Assembly (NCBI GenBank): GCA_019359315.1
Contig: JAHHHO010000015.1
Span: 1-64,000, forward strand
Length of the DNA stretch: 64,000 nucleotides
From: Myxacorys californica WJT36-NPBG1
GTDB taxonomy: Bacteria > Cyanobacteriota > Cyanobacteriia > Leptolyngbyales > Leptolyngbyaceae
Direction: 5' to 3'
Under the pieces are notes generated by a model, which saw nothing but the letters and a program-made list of their open reading frames with translations, made no database searches and was not told where the DNA came from. The position numbers and the translations under genes are program-made. Positions 39,686-48,381 of the stretch are shown here, piece by piece (the stretch's first letter is position 1; the number at the start of each line of letters is the position of its first letter).

Positions 39686-42205
39686 ATGTTAGAATCACCC
39701 TACCGGCACGCAGCAGGTAAATGGAAAAACGCCATGTTTGAACGCTTCACAGAAAAAGCCATCAAGGTCATTATGTTAGCTCAGGAGGAAGCACGCCGCC
39801 TGGGTCATAACTTTGTCGGTACAGAACAGATCCTCCTGGGTCTAATCGGAGAAGGAACTGGCGTCGCCGCCAAAGTCCTTAAATCGATGGGCGTCAACCT
39901 CAAGGACGCTCGGATCGAAGTAGAGAAGATTATCGGTCGAGGATCGGGCTTTGTGGCAGTGGAAATTCCGTTTACGCCACGGGCAAAGCGCGTTCTAGAA
40001 CTCTCCCTTGAGGAAGCCCGCCAGTTAGGACACAACTACATTGGCACTGAACACCTGCTTCTAGGGCTGATTCGAGAAGGTGAAGGAGTCGCTGCCAGAG
40101 TGCTTGAAAATCTGGGAGTTGACCTCTCGAAGGTCCGGACTCAAGTGATCCGAATGCTGGGCGAAACTGCCGAGGTTTCCTCGGGAGGTAGCCAAGGACG
40201 AACCAAAACTCCGACCCTCGACGAGTTTGGCTCGAACCTCACGCAACTTGCCGCTGATGGAAAGCTTGATCCCGTTGTGGGTCGCCAAAAAGAAATTGAA
40301 CGAGTGATTCAAATCCTTGGTCGCCGGACAAAGAACAATCCAGTGCTAATTGGTGAGCCTGGAGTGGGTAAAACCGCGATCGCAGAAGGTCTCGCTCAAC
40401 GGATTGCCAACGACGATATTCCAGACATTCTGGAAGATAAGCGCGTCGTCACCCTTGATATTGGTCTGCTCGTGGCAGGAACCAAATATCGGGGTGAATT
40501 TGAAGAACGCCTCAAGAAGATCATGGACGAGATCCGCTCTGCCGGAAACGTCATCTTGGTCATCGACGAAGTTCACACCCTGATCGGTGCGGGCGCTGCC
40601 GAAGGCGCGATCGATGCCGCTAATATCCTTAAGCCAGCTTTGGCGCGGGGTGAATTGCAGTGCATTGGAGCCACCACGCTCGATGAGTATCGCAAGCACA
40701 TCGAACGGGATGCTGCCCTAGAGCGTCGTTTCCAACCCGTTATGGTTGGTGAACCCTCGGTGGATGAAACCATCGAAATTCTGCGGGGTCTGCGCGAGCG
40801 CTACGAGCAGCACCACAAGCTGAAGATTTCGGATGAAGCGGTGGATGCGGCAGCGAAACTGTCCGATCGCTATATTTCCGATCGCTTCTTGCCCGATAAA
40901 GCGATTGACCTGATCGACGAAGCGGGTTCCCGCGTTCGACTGATCAACTCACAGTTACCACCTGCCGCTAAAGAACTCGATCGCGAACTGCGTCAAGTCT
41001 TAAAAGACAAAGATGACGCGGTACGCTCGCAGAACTTTGACAAAGCAGGCGAACTGCGCGATCGCGAAATGGAGATCAAAACCGAGATTCGAGCAATCGC
41101 TCAAACTCGTAAGACCGAATCGACGGGCGAAGACGCTCAGCCGCTTGTGACGGAAGAGGACATTGCGCAGATCGTAGCATCTTGGACGGGTGTTCCGGTG
41201 AATAAGCTCACCGAATCTGAGTCTGAGAAGTTGCTGCACATGGAAGACACCCTGCACACCCGCCTGATTGGTCAAGACGAAGCGGTGAAAGCCGTATCGC
41301 GGGCGATTCGCCGGGCTCGGGTTGGTTTGAAGAATCCCAACCGCCCGATCGCCAGCTTTATCTTCTCTGGTCCTACCGGGGTTGGTAAAACTGAGTTGAC
41401 GAAGGCATTGGCAGCTTACTTCTTCGGATCTGAAGATGCCATGATTCGCCTTGACATGTCAGAGTTTATGGAGCGTCACACCGTTTCTAAACTGATCGGT
41501 TCGCCTCCTGGATATGTCGGTTACAACGAAGGCGGTCAGTTAACCGAAGCCGTTCGTCGTCGTCCTTATACCGTGGTGCTGTTCGACGAGATTGAGAAAG
41601 CGCACCCTGACGTGTTCAACATGCTGCTGCAAATCTTGGAAGATGGTCGTTTGACCGACGCCAAGGGACGCACCGTAGACTTCAAGAACACCTTGCTGAT
41701 TATGACCTCGAACATTGGTTCCAAGGTGATCGAGAAAGGCGGCGGTGGTTTGGGCTTCGAGTTCTCCGGTGAAGGCGAATCCGATTCTCAGTACAACCGC
41801 ATCCGGGCGCTAGTGAACGAAGAACTGAAGAACTACTTCCGGCCTGAGTTCCTTAACCGTCTCGATGAGATCATCGTCTTCCGTCAATTGAACAAGGAAG
41901 AGGTCAAAGAGATTGCAGTCATCATGCTGAATGATGTCTTCAAGCGCTTGCAGGAGCAAGGAATTACCCTCGAAGTCACCGAGAAGTTTAAAGACCGCTT
42001 GGTGGAAGAGGGCTACAATCCCAGCTATGGAGCGCGTCCACTGCGTCGTGCCATTATGCGACTGCTAGAGGATTCGTTGGCTGAGGAAATTCTGTCTGCC
42101 CGCATTAAAGATGGTGATACTGCCGTCGTCGATGTGGATGAGAGCGGACAGGTGAAGGTGATTCAGGGACAAGAGCGTGAGTTGTTGCCCCAAGCCGCCG
42201 AGTAG
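39686..42205 (+). CDS. clpC: ATP-dependent Clp protease ATP-binding subunit ClpC
   Basis: An 839-residue HSP100 chaperone. Two Clp-N repeats (about 20-165), a first AAA module with [13 protein letters not shown] and [15 protein letters not shown], the UVR-type linker ([18 protein letters not shown]) and a second AAA module with [14 protein letters not shown] and [12 protein letters not shown] are all intact. ClpC unfolds substrates for the ClpP/R core and is essential in cyanobacteria. ATG 39686 follows GGAGG at 39673-39677 with good spacing, giving a 16-residue extension ([16 protein letters not shown]) before the usual family start MFERFTEK (39734). A strong terminator follows. Confidence 0.97.
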   Translation: MLESPYRHAAGKWKNAMFERFTEKAIKVIMLAQEEARRLGHNFVGTEQILLGLIGEGTGVAAKVLKSMGVNLKDARIEVEKIIGRGSGFVAVEIPFTPRAKRVLELSLEEARQLGHNYIGTEHLLLGLIREGEGVAARVLENLGVDLSKVRTQVIRMLGETAEVSSGGSQGRTKTPTLDEFGSNLTQLAADGKLDPVVGRQKEIERVIQILGRRTKNNPVLIGEPGVGKTAIAEGLAQRIANDDIPDILEDKRVVTLDIGLLVAGTKYRGEFEERLKKIMDEIRSAGNVILVIDEVHTLIGAGAAEGAIDAANILKPALARGELQCIGATTLDEYRKHIERDAALERRFQPVMVGEPSVDETIEILRGLRERYEQHHKLKISDEAVDAAAKLSDRYISDRFLPDKAIDLIDEAGSRVRLINSQLPPAAKELDRELRQVLKDKDDAVRSQNFDKAGELRDREMEIKTEIRAIAQTRKTESTGEDAQPLVTEEDIAQIVASWTGVPVNKLTESESEKLLHMEDTLHTRLIGQDEAVKAVSRAIRRARVGLKNPNRPIASFIFSGPTGVGKTELTKALAAYFFGSEDAMIRLDMSEFMERHTVSKLIGSPPGYVGYNEGGQLTEAVRRRPYTVVLFDEIEKAHPDVFNMLLQILEDGRLTDAKGRTVDFKNTLLIMTSNIGSKVIEKGGGGLGFEFSGEGESDSQYNRIRALVNEELKNYFRPEFLNRLDEIIVFRQLNKEEVKEIAVIMLNDVFKRLQEQGITLEVTEKFKDRLVEEGYNPSYGARPLRRAIMRLLEDSLAEEILSARIKDGDTAVVDVDESGQVKVIQGQERELLPQAAE

Positions 42206-42223
42206 TGAATTTCTAGAAGATTA

Positions 42224-42269
42224 AAAATAAAAGCGGCAGAGAGTCAAACCTCTCTGCCGCTTTTATTTT
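42224..42269. terminator. Strong bidirectional terminator after clpC
   Basis: AAAATAAAAGCGGCAGAGAG pairs over 20 bp with CTCTCTGCCGCTTTTATTTT, enclosing the loop TCAAAC. The arms carry A- and T-runs, so both strands have a U tract after a GC-rich stem. It lies 19 bp after the clpC stop. Confidence 0.92.
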
Positions 42270-42494
42270 CCACTTTCTTAAATAATTTATCGATCTTAAA
42301 AAAACTGGAAAAACCTGCGAATTATACTGCTCAGAAATAGAATAAGGCTTACTGCTGTTCTTTGAGTGGTAAAGCATATATCTCTACTGCAATAGAAGCT
42401 AGAAATAAACGTTCTCCTACAAGCTTGTAACGTGTTCAGTTAAGAACATTGTAGTGTTGACCATTTAGATAAAAGTTGAGGGATAAAGCGTCTT

Positions 42495-42914
42495 ATGGCA
42501 AACGGTGGATTTTGGGCAGACTTTAAAAAGTTTCTGATGCAAGGCAATGTCATTGATTTAGCCGTTGCCGTTATCATCGGGGCTGCGTTTAGCAAAATTG
42601 TTGATTCGCTAGTCACAGATGTGATTACGCCAGCTATTATCGGTCCTGCAATGCAAGCCGCAGGGGTTGATAGGTTAGAGAATTTTGTGGTTGGTAATGG
42701 CATTAAAATCGGCGTATTTTTAGCGGCAGTGATCAACTTTGTGATCATTGCCTCTGTCATTTTCATTCTGATTCGGGCAATTGAAAAAGCAAGACGGAGA
42801 TTTTTTCTTCAAGAAGCCGTGGAAGAAGCTGCTCCAGCCGATCCGATTGTGCTTTCTCAAGAGCGGTTGACAGGCGCGATCGAGCATCTCACATCTACTT
42901 TAGAGCGGCGCTAA
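42495..42914 (+). CDS. mscL: Large-conductance mechanosensitive channel
   Basis: The 139-residue protein has the N-terminal amphipathic helix FWADFKKFLMQGNVIDLAVAVIIGAAFSKIVDSLV, TM1 and TM2 (VFLAAVINFVIIASVIFILIRAI), and a coiled C-terminal helix (LSQERLTGAIEHLTSTL). MscL opens under membrane tension to release solutes on hypo-osmotic shock. A hairpin terminator follows the gene. Confidence 0.95.
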   Translation: MANGGFWADFKKFLMQGNVIDLAVAVIIGAAFSKIVDSLVTDVITPAIIGPAMQAAGVDRLENFVVGNGIKIGVFLAAVINFVIIASVIFILIRAIEKARRRFFLQEAVEEAAPADPIVLSQERLTGAIEHLTSTLERR

Positions 42915-42935
42915 GCTCGTAATAGCCAATATCTA

Positions 42936-42986
42936 AACGCTCCGCCCTCTGCCTTTACTTCACTGACAGAGGACGGAGCGTTTAAA
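42936..42986. terminator. Bidirectional terminator between mscL and the convergent gene
   Basis: TAAACGCTCCG and CCTCTG on the left pair with CAGAGG and CGGAGCGTTTA on the right, with one base mismatched between the blocks and a loop of about 15 nt. The ends supply A/T runs on both strands. Confidence 0.88.
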
Positions 42987-43014
42987 GTCGAGCTGCGGGA
43001 GCTAGTTGCGGCAT

Positions 43015-43614
43015 TTAGGGAATTAAGTCATACACTCGCCGAACAAACTCGCTTTCTGTGATCGCTCCACGAAAGAACTGATTTTTAACCTGGCTTAAAT
43101 CACTTCTAAGTTTTCTTAGCGATTCAAGTTCTGAGGGAGACGGAGTTGGGCTAGGTGAAGGGGTTTGAATGGCGCGGGCATCGGCATCTAGCTGGCGACG
43201 AACGGAGATCGCCGCAATACCTGTGACTGGAAATCGTCGATTGCGCTGATAAACCTTGACAATACTATAAGTTTCGCGACGGTAGTTGCCTGTAATCGGC
43301 AGAGATAGCCCAGTGACGATCTTGAGATTGTTTTGAAGAATTTTTACGGTTTTCTCGACGGTCGCTCGCAGGTCAACTCCGTCTTTACCATCGGGAGTGA
43401 GGTTTGCATCCTGCTGAAACTGCGCGATCGCGGCTTGAGTATAGGTTTCGACATACTCCAGTCCGCGCAGTGCAGTTGTAGCACAATCGATATTTCCTAA
43501 GACATCGCGATCGCAGGCGTTGAAATTATTTCCCAGTCCATCTAATCCGCGTGGACCTAAGTAGTAGCCTAACCCGTCTAGATTTTCCCTGAGATCGACG
43601 AGAGACAATGGCAT
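43015..43614 (-). CDS. Hypothetical protein with peptidoglycan-binding-like repeats
   Basis: From ATG 43614 the product has 199 residues. Residues about 80-145 (VKILQNNLKIVTGLSLPITGNYRRETYSIVKVYQRNRRFPVTG) have the spacing of a PG_binding_1 domain, and an earlier segment (YTQAAIAQFQQDANLTPDGKDG) looks like a first copy. A Ser/Pro linker and a helical end (RSDLSQVKNQFFRGAITESEFVRRVYDLI) with an SHOCT-like short-helix pattern follow. No signal peptide is apparent, so localisation is unclear. AAGGA is about 10 bases before the ATG. Confidence 0.65.
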   Translation of the reverse strand: MPLSLVDLRENLDGLGYYLGPRGLDGLGNNFNACDRDVLGNIDCATTALRGLEYVETYTQAAIAQFQQDANLTPDGKDGVDLRATVEKTVKILQNNLKIVTGLSLPITGNYRRETYSIVKVYQRNRRFPVTGIAAISVRRQLDADARAIQTPSPSPTPSPSELESLRKLRSDLSQVKNQFFRGAITESEFVRRVYDLIP

Positions 43615-43623
43615 AACGTTCAA

Positions 43624-44282
43624 TCCTTTCTGAACTGGTAGATGGTCTAGAGAAGAATGATAAATCCCAGCGTTACAGATTTACCGCTAATTGAAGACTA
43701 CTTTATACACTGTCGAAAGGGACTTTAGCATCATTTCTAGCGATTGATAGGAAGTTTCTTGCTCCTAAGGCAGCGTTGCTTCGCGCCGTTGAAATGTTCC
43801 TTCATACTGATGGACAGTTTCTTCGCAGAGATGGACAGTTTCTTTGGGTCAATAGGAATGCTTCTTCATACTGATGGACAGTTTCTTCGCACGAATGGGC
43901 AGCTTCTTTGCATGGATGGACAGTTTCTTCGCACGGATGGACAGTTTCTTCACGCTGATCGAATGGTTCTGTTTTATAGATGTTCATTGCTTCCCTCCTT
44001 CCCATTTGTGAATCTCCGGCGTGTAAGTTTTTATACATTGTGCTTTCTTAATTACTTTGGGGAACTGTGCTGGTAGGTTGTTGCACACTCTTTCAAGGAT
44101 GATGATAAAGATCTACTGAAGGGATAGAAGCCCACTTTGTTAATGGGGCTACTATACGGATGAAGCTCTGTATGAACTGCTGCACAGAATTGGTACAGCG
44201 ATCGCTGTCTGTCTAATCAATTGTTACCGCGTTCTAGTTTTGGGAATTCTACGAGAGCTTAACTATTGAATTTCCAGTCAAG
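43624..44282. other. About 660-bp region without a convincing gene, holding a minisatellite
   Basis: The central part is a 21-bp repeat tract (43788-43977). Frames crossing it on both strands (for instance 43744-44076 and the reverse 43802-44038) exist only because the repeat period is a multiple of three. The right 300 bp, ahead of the next gene, shows no coding frame with a plausible start. Confidence 0.55.
43788..43977. repeat. 21-bp tandem minisatellite, about 9 units (locus 2)
   Basis: GATGGACAGTTTCTT or close variants begin at 43809, 43830, 43873, 43915 and 43936, with weaker units at 43788, 43851, 43894 and 43957. Spacing is 21 bp apart from one 22-bp step. A T-rich core (GTTTCTTC) is centred in each unit. 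On the reverse strand the repeat reads as heptads of the form CEETVHP. Same period as locus 1 at 27851-28060 but different unit sequence. Confidence 0.88.
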
Positions 44283-44852
44283 ATGTATACAAGAGAATGG
44301 TTGGTAACTAGAACTCGCTTTTACCAAAGTTTCGGTTTCTTTGCAGATTACGCGGATCTATCTGATGAAGAACTTGCTGATCAGATCATCCGTCTACGTC
44401 AAGTGGAAACAGAAAGGGAAATCGCCAAACTTTTTCATGAGGGGCATGACTGGTTACTTCTAAAACTTGATGCAAAGAGAGTTTTGAGTACTGCTACAGA
44501 TATTCTCTATGCTGAAGAACCGCCAGATTACAATTTTGATACTTTCGTAGAGACGATCCAACAACTAGGCTCTATTTCTCGCGGCGCTTTCATTCCGCAA
44601 AATATACGAGAAGCAGAGCCTAGTGTAATTGAATTTGTCCTCAATGGGCAAAGCTTCTCTTTTGTTCCTGAAGGTCCGCCTGATGATCCGCTTATTCTCG
44701 TTAGTCAAATCAATCCAATGATCGTAGAGACTGGTTATCAATTCAAGCAATGGGACTTGTCTCCAGACGTGTTCATTTTTGCGATGACAGTAGAAGAGGT
44801 AGAGCGGCTGGGATGGAGATTTCTTCCTGATCGATGGATGTTCAATGAGTAA
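44283..44852 (+). CDS. Hypothetical protein
   Basis: A 189-residue soluble protein, not recognised. The first 75 residues are helical and charged (LSDEELADQIIRLRQVETEREIAKLF). The rest is mixed alpha/beta, with several strand-like stretches (SVIEFVLNGQSFSFVPEG, DPLILVSQINPMIVETG) and an aromatic-rich end (RLGWRFLPDRWMFNE). No metal or nucleotide motif is visible. Composition and the clear ATG 44283 support it as a real gene; the shape would fit an immunity-type protein but there is no toxin beside it. Confidence 0.65.
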   Translation: MYTREWLVTRTRFYQSFGFFADYADLSDEELADQIIRLRQVETEREIAKLFHEGHDWLLLKLDAKRVLSTATDILYAEEPPDYNFDTFVETIQQLGSISRGAFIPQNIREAEPSVIEFVLNGQSFSFVPEGPPDDPLILVSQINPMIVETGYQFKQWDLSPDVFIFAMTVEEVERLGWRFLPDRWMFNE

Positions 44853-44950
44853 ATTATGTCGCTAGCCTACATCAAGGAGGATATTGGCTACGTCCCAAAT
44901 TCGTGCTCCAAGCTAAAATGAAAGGGGTGAGTCGCAACGAGGACAAGCCT

Positions 44951-45226
44951 ATGGCAGTTAGACAACGACGTTACAGCAAAGAAGAGTTAGCCCAACGGGG
45001 GCAGGAACTCTACGAGTCTGGTATTCGGCAGCAGGTCGAAGCGGGCAACGATGGCAAAATTGTGGCGATCGACATCGAAACTGGAGATTTTGAAGTTGGT
45101 GACACGATCATCGCTGCAACTGATCGGCTATTTGAACGCAATCCTGATGCTCAACCTTGGGGGATTCGGATCGGGCACCGCGCCGTCTATCATTTTGGAT
45201 CGCGGAGTCTGAAAAAGAATCAATGA
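44951..45226 (+). CDS. Small partner protein of a retropepsin-like protease
   Basis: From ATG 44951 the product has 91 residues. A basic N-terminus (AVRQRRYSKEELAQRG) leads to KIVAIDIETGDFEVGDTIIAATDRLFERNPDAQPWGIRIGHRAVYHFG, a pattern I have seen in small cyanobacterial proteins encoded in front of clan AA aspartic proteases. The stop overlaps the protease start (ATGA). Role unknown; the antitoxin-like size and coupling are suggestive only. Confidence 0.75.
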   Translation: MAVRQRRYSKEELAQRGQELYESGIRQQVEAGNDGKIVAIDIETGDFEVGDTIIAATDRLFERNPDAQPWGIRIGHRAVYHFGSRSLKKNQ

Positions 45227-45591
45227 TTTGCGGAGTCGTAAATTTGCGTCGTGAAGCAACACTCCCCCTAGTGGTTGGTAACTCGTCTGGGCAACGGCAA
45301 GTCATCGATACCGTCATTGACACTGGATTCGATGTTTTTTTGTCTTTGCCATCTGAAGCGATTGTTCGCCTTGAATTGCCTTGGACTATTTCTAATACTG
45401 TGACCTTGGGGGATGGCAGTCAAACCCTGTTTGATTTATATCGCGGGACTGTTATTTGGGATGGGCAATACCGCGAGATCGATATTGCAGAATCAGAAAC
45501 GGAACCATTGCTCGGAATGGCGATGCTCTACGGTTATCGATTACAGGTTGATACTGTTGAGGGCGGCATCGTCAAAATTGCACCCTTGTGA
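45223..45591 (+). CDS. Clan AA (retropepsin-like) aspartic protease
   Basis: From ATG 45223 about 122 residues. The catalytic-type motif VIDTVIDTGFDVFLSLP (Asp-Thr-Gly) sits at residues 29-45, followed by beta strands and the second conserved region EPLLGMAMLYGYRLQVDTVEGG, as in bacterial single-lobe retropepsins, which act as dimers. It is coupled by ATGA to the small upstream gene. Substrates of such bacterial proteins are unknown. The alternative start GTG/ATG at 45157 lies inside the partner gene and is rejected. Confidence 0.8.
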   Translation: MICGVVNLRREATLPLVVGNSSGQRQVIDTVIDTGFDVFLSLPSEAIVRLELPWTISNTVTLGDGSQTLFDLYRGTVIWDGQYREIDIAESETEPLLGMAMLYGYRLQVDTVEGGIVKIAPL

Positions 45592-45797
45592 TCCTAAATT
45601 TAGAAGCAATCGGTAGGGTACGGTCTAACAATGCGACGGAGCGGCGAGCAAGGTCTTTTCGCGTCATTCTGGTCGAATCTATCGCCGTTCATCTTCATCG
45701 TTAGAGAGAATTTGAAGAACTGTCAAAGGTAGAATAGCGGAAGTACTTTGGTCAATCAGCGTTGCTCTCATCCGTAACGCTCACTGCAACTTCCTTT

Positions 45798-46364
45798 ATG
45801 ACTCACGAACCGACGACTGCTACGCCTACACCGTCTCCTACATGGAAAGTGTGGTGGGAAAATATTCAAATTCTGGTCATCGCGCTGATTTTGGCGCTGA
45901 TGGTGCGATCGTATATCGCAGAGCCTCGATTTATTCCGTCTGACTCGATGATTCCGTCGCTGAGGATTGGCGATCGCTTAGTTGTCGAAAAGCTTTCGTA
46001 TCGGTTCCGAAATCCAGAGATGGGCGAAATTGTCGTATTTGATCCACCCCCCCAGCTACAAGAACAGGGATATCTTAAAGATCAAGCCTTCATCAAGCGG
46101 ATCATTGGCGAACCCGGACAAACGGTTGAAGTGAAGAATGGCAAGGTTTTAATCAACAACGTGCAGGTGGAAGAACCCTACATTGCAGAACCCCCAAAAT
46201 ATACGCTGCGCCCAGTTCGAGTTCCTGAGAATAGCTTTTTTGTAATGGGAGACAATCGCAACAATAGCAATGATTCCCATGTGTGGGGATTTTTGCCGAA
46301 GGACTATATTATTGGGCGAGCGTTATTTCGGTTCTTTCCGTTTGATCGAATCGGTGGCGTGTAG
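45798..46364 (+). CDS. lepB: Signal peptidase I
   Basis: From ATG 45798 about 188 residues. One transmembrane helix (NIQILVIALILALMVRSYIAEP) precedes the catalytic Ser in FIPSDSMIPSLRIGD. The general-base Lys is in AFIKRIIGEPGQ, and box E appears as VMGDNRNNSNDSHVWGFLP. The enzyme removes signal peptides of exported and thylakoid-lumen proteins. Length and single helix match cyanobacterial LepB1/LepB2; which paralogue is unclear. Confidence 0.95.
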   Translation: MTHEPTTATPTPSPTWKVWWENIQILVIALILALMVRSYIAEPRFIPSDSMIPSLRIGDRLVVEKLSYRFRNPEMGEIVVFDPPPQLQEQGYLKDQAFIKRIIGEPGQTVEVKNGKVLINNVQVEEPYIAEPPKYTLRPVRVPENSFFVMGDNRNNSNDSHVWGFLPKDYIIGRALFRFFPFDRIGGV

Positions 46365-46442
46365 TGCTGGCAGCGGATTTTGTAACAGAGGAATACTGAT
46401 TGGAAGCGAAACCTGCATCCGCTATCAAACGTTATCAAATCC

Positions 46443-46463
46443 ATTGGTAATGTGATTGCCAAT
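46443..46463. terminator. Hairpin between lepB and the convergent HhH gene
   Basis: ATTGGTAA pairs with TTGCCAAT (one G-U) around a 5-nt loop, 14 bp before the 3' end of the reverse gene. The stem is short and has no marked U tract. Confidence 0.4.
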
Positions 46464-46476
46464 GTGTAAGTCCAAT

Positions 46477-47019
46477 CTAGAAATTCAAGTAATGCATTAA
46501 CTCGGCTGTTACTTTGCTAGGTAACGATAGTCGTTCTTGCAGATCGACCACGTTTTTGTAATTGCCGTTGGTTATTCGGTTTCGTGCGATCGCGCGGGCT
46601 AACACGGGCTTCATGACCGGAATTTGCGCTAACTCTTCTGGAGACGCCGTGTTCAAATTCACGCGCTGAATTTGAACCAAACTTTCTGGATCGTAATAAC
46701 AAAATCTCATAATCGGTTCTAGTGGCTTGATGCGCTGAGCCGACATACCTAACGCAGCCGCAACATCTTCCGCACAGAAAAACTGAACTCCTGAGGTGCT
46801 CAGTTGGGTCAGCATCTTAGCTTGATGGATTGAAAGCCCTGGAAGTCGTAGCCAGTCATCCACATTTGCTTGATTGACATCAATTTGAATGCCAAGCGAT
46901 ACTGCCAGTTTAATTTCTTCCAACGACTGGAATCGATAGTAAGGATCATTCTGAATTTGCGACTTCAGGGATTGAGCCGCTCCTCCTGAGCCAGACGTTA
47001 ACCAATTCAGAAAGCCCAT
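46477..47019 (-). CDS. ComEA/PsbU-like helix-hairpin-helix protein
   Basis: A 180-residue protein with two helix-hairpin-helix modules: residues about 47-95 (VNQANVDDWLRLPGLSIHQAKML) and 118-178 (VNLNTASPEELAQIPVMKPVLARAIARNRITNG). The arrangement resembles ComEA, which binds incoming DNA during natural transformation, and distantly PsbU. No signal peptide or hydrophobic anchor is visible, which argues for a cytoplasmic role and against a simple ComEA. It is 26 bp downstream of the TM2-domain gene on the same strand. Confidence 0.8.
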   Translation of the reverse strand: MGFLNWLTSGSGGAAQSLKSQIQNDPYYRFQSLEEIKLAVSLGIQIDVNQANVDDWLRLPGLSIHQAKMLTQLSTSGVQFFCAEDVAAALGMSAQRIKPLEPIMRFCYYDPESLVQIQRVNLNTASPEELAQIPVMKPVLARAIARNRITNGNYKNVVDLQERLSLPSKVTAELMHYLNF

Positions 47020-47045
47020 TTCCCTTCACTCTTACTGATTCACTC

Positions 47046-47453
47046 TTACTGAATCTTTTCTAGCAGCTTTCGCCGCTTCTGTTCAAATTCGTACTCCGAA
47101 ATCAAGCCATCTTCTCGCAGATGATCGAGATCTCGTAACGTCTCTGCGATCGTACTGACAGGCTCAGAGGCTTTTCCAAACATGCCAGCCCCCGCTTCCA
47201 AAAGCTCACCCTCGTTAAAATTCGCATCAAACTCATCGGGATTCTGAACTAAATAAAAGATCGCATCAAACACGCCCGCAATCCAGGCTGCTTTGCTTCC
47301 AGTTAGTGCAAATGCAACATAGATTAGGCACCACCAGCGCTGTCCTAAATAGAGTTTGTGCAACCCCGCAAGATGAAAGCCACCAAACATAGGAACCGCT
47401 CCTGCTAATGCCAAAAGTGCCGCAATTCTCCGACTTCTTGGTTTCGCTAACAT
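47046..47453 (-). CDS. TM2-domain membrane protein with SHOCT tail
   Basis: The 135-residue product has two or three hydrophobic helices, with the TM2 motif GGFHLAGLHKLYLGQRWWCLIYVAFALTG, and a C-terminal SHOCT segment (LRDLDHLREDGLISEYEFEQKRRKLLEKI). TM2 proteins are widespread small membrane proteins of unknown function; SHOCT tails usually mediate oligomerisation. Probably in one operon with the downstream HhH gene. Confidence 0.85.
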   Translation of the reverse strand: MLAKPRSRRIAALLALAGAVPMFGGFHLAGLHKLYLGQRWWCLIYVAFALTGSKAAWIAGVFDAIFYLVQNPDEFDANFNEGELLEAGAGMFGKASEPVSTIAETLRDLDHLREDGLISEYEFEQKRRKLLEKIQ

Positions 47454-47514
47454 GGCTGTCGATTTCGTCCGATTCTCCGGTTTACACGGCCTAAGTTAAG
47501 TACATACAAGTTGA

Positions 47515-47889
47515 GTGCATAGAAGTATAGCCTCATCCTTGCAAGGCCCTAACGCTGATCGCCTTGATACTCTACCCCCTCAGAGTGCCACTATAGCGGA
47601 TTTTGTTTTTAAAGTAGATTGCCCAACTGTACCCACCCTTGAGGATGGCCACCTATCGTCGTTGGTGCCTCAGAGTGACGTTGCCCAGCAGCTTATGCGC
47701 AAACCTGTGCATGAAGTAGAAACCTTCTATGAACAAGCGATCGCAGGGGTCGTGGCGTCAGATGTTAAGCCTGTCGCTCAGTATAGTTTTAATCTGACGG
47801 ATCAGAGTGGCTCTGAGATTGATTATGCTCGAAGGCCTCAGCTTCAGGTAGTGAAAGCCCTACTTATCGTCAGTAGAGGGTTGCATTAA
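47515..47889 (+). CDS. Hypothetical protein, doubtful
   Basis: A 124-residue frame from GTG 47515. No family is recognised. The composition (Asp, Ser, Gln, Val) is plausible for a soluble protein, with segments like VHEVETFYEQAIAGVV, but the start is weak and there is no clear ribosome-binding site. It lies between the divergent TM2 gene and the DUF1825 gene. Kept as a candidate because it fills the only space there without stops. Confidence 0.4.
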   Translation: MHRSIASSLQGPNADRLDTLPPQSATIADFVFKVDCPTVPTLEDGHLSSLVPQSDVAQQLMRKPVHEVETFYEQAIAGVVASDVKPVAQYSFNLTDQSGSEIDYARRPQLQVVKALLIVSRGLH

Positions 47890-47959
47890 GATAAGCAATA
47901 GAGCCTGATTGAGATATTCCAATCAACTCCTATTCAGCTACTCAAGCCACTTTAGAGCA

Positions 47960-48277
47960 ATGGGATTTTTTGACTCCGAGATTGTCCAACAAGAAGCAAA
48001 GCAACTGTTCGATGATTATCAGTCGCTTGTAAACCTAGGCGGCAGCTATGGCAAGTTCGATCGCGAAGGCAAACTTCTGTTTATCGAGCAGATGGAAGCC
48101 ATTATGGATCGCTACAAAATTTTTATGAAACGCTTTGAGCTATCCGAAGATTTCACGGCTCAAATGACCGTTGAGCAGATGAAAACGCAGCTTAACCAAT
48201 TTGGTATTACGCCACAACAAATGTTTGATCAGATGAATCAAACGTTGGCGCGGATGAAATCACAAATCGACAAATAA
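47960..48277 (+). CDS. DUF1825 family protein
   Basis: From ATG 47960 the product has 105 residues and starts MGFFDSEIVQQEAKQLFDDYQSL, followed by FDREGKLLFIEQMEAIMDRYKIFMKRFELS and a helical end, as in DUF1825, a cyanobacterial core family of unknown function. The frame extends upstream to 47909, but the leader is unlike the family. Confidence 0.88.
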   Translation: MGFFDSEIVQQEAKQLFDDYQSLVNLGGSYGKFDREGKLLFIEQMEAIMDRYKIFMKRFELSEDFTAQMTVEQMKTQLNQFGITPQQMFDQMNQTLARMKSQIDK

Positions 48278-48301
48278 GATTTTTTATAGAAAACAATTTT
48301 G

Positions 48302-48359
48302 AATGGACGATTGAGCCTGACCGTTTTTGCTAAACGCCCAAGATGCTCGATCGTCCATT
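48302..48359. terminator. Long hairpin between convergent DUF1825 and PBP1A genes
   Basis: AATGGACGATTGAGC (48302-48316) pairs with GCTCGATCGTCCATT (48345-48359) over 15 positions with one G-U. The loop contains a smaller CGTTT/AAACG hairpin. A T run on the right suits termination of the forward gene. Confidence 0.65.
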
Positions 48360-48381
48360 TCTGTATTTGTTTAAGATCTGT

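Noticed and set aside
43744-44076. 110-residue forward frame and its reverse-strand counterpart over the second 21-bp tract
   Set aside because: Both are low-complexity products of the repeat with no independent coding signs.
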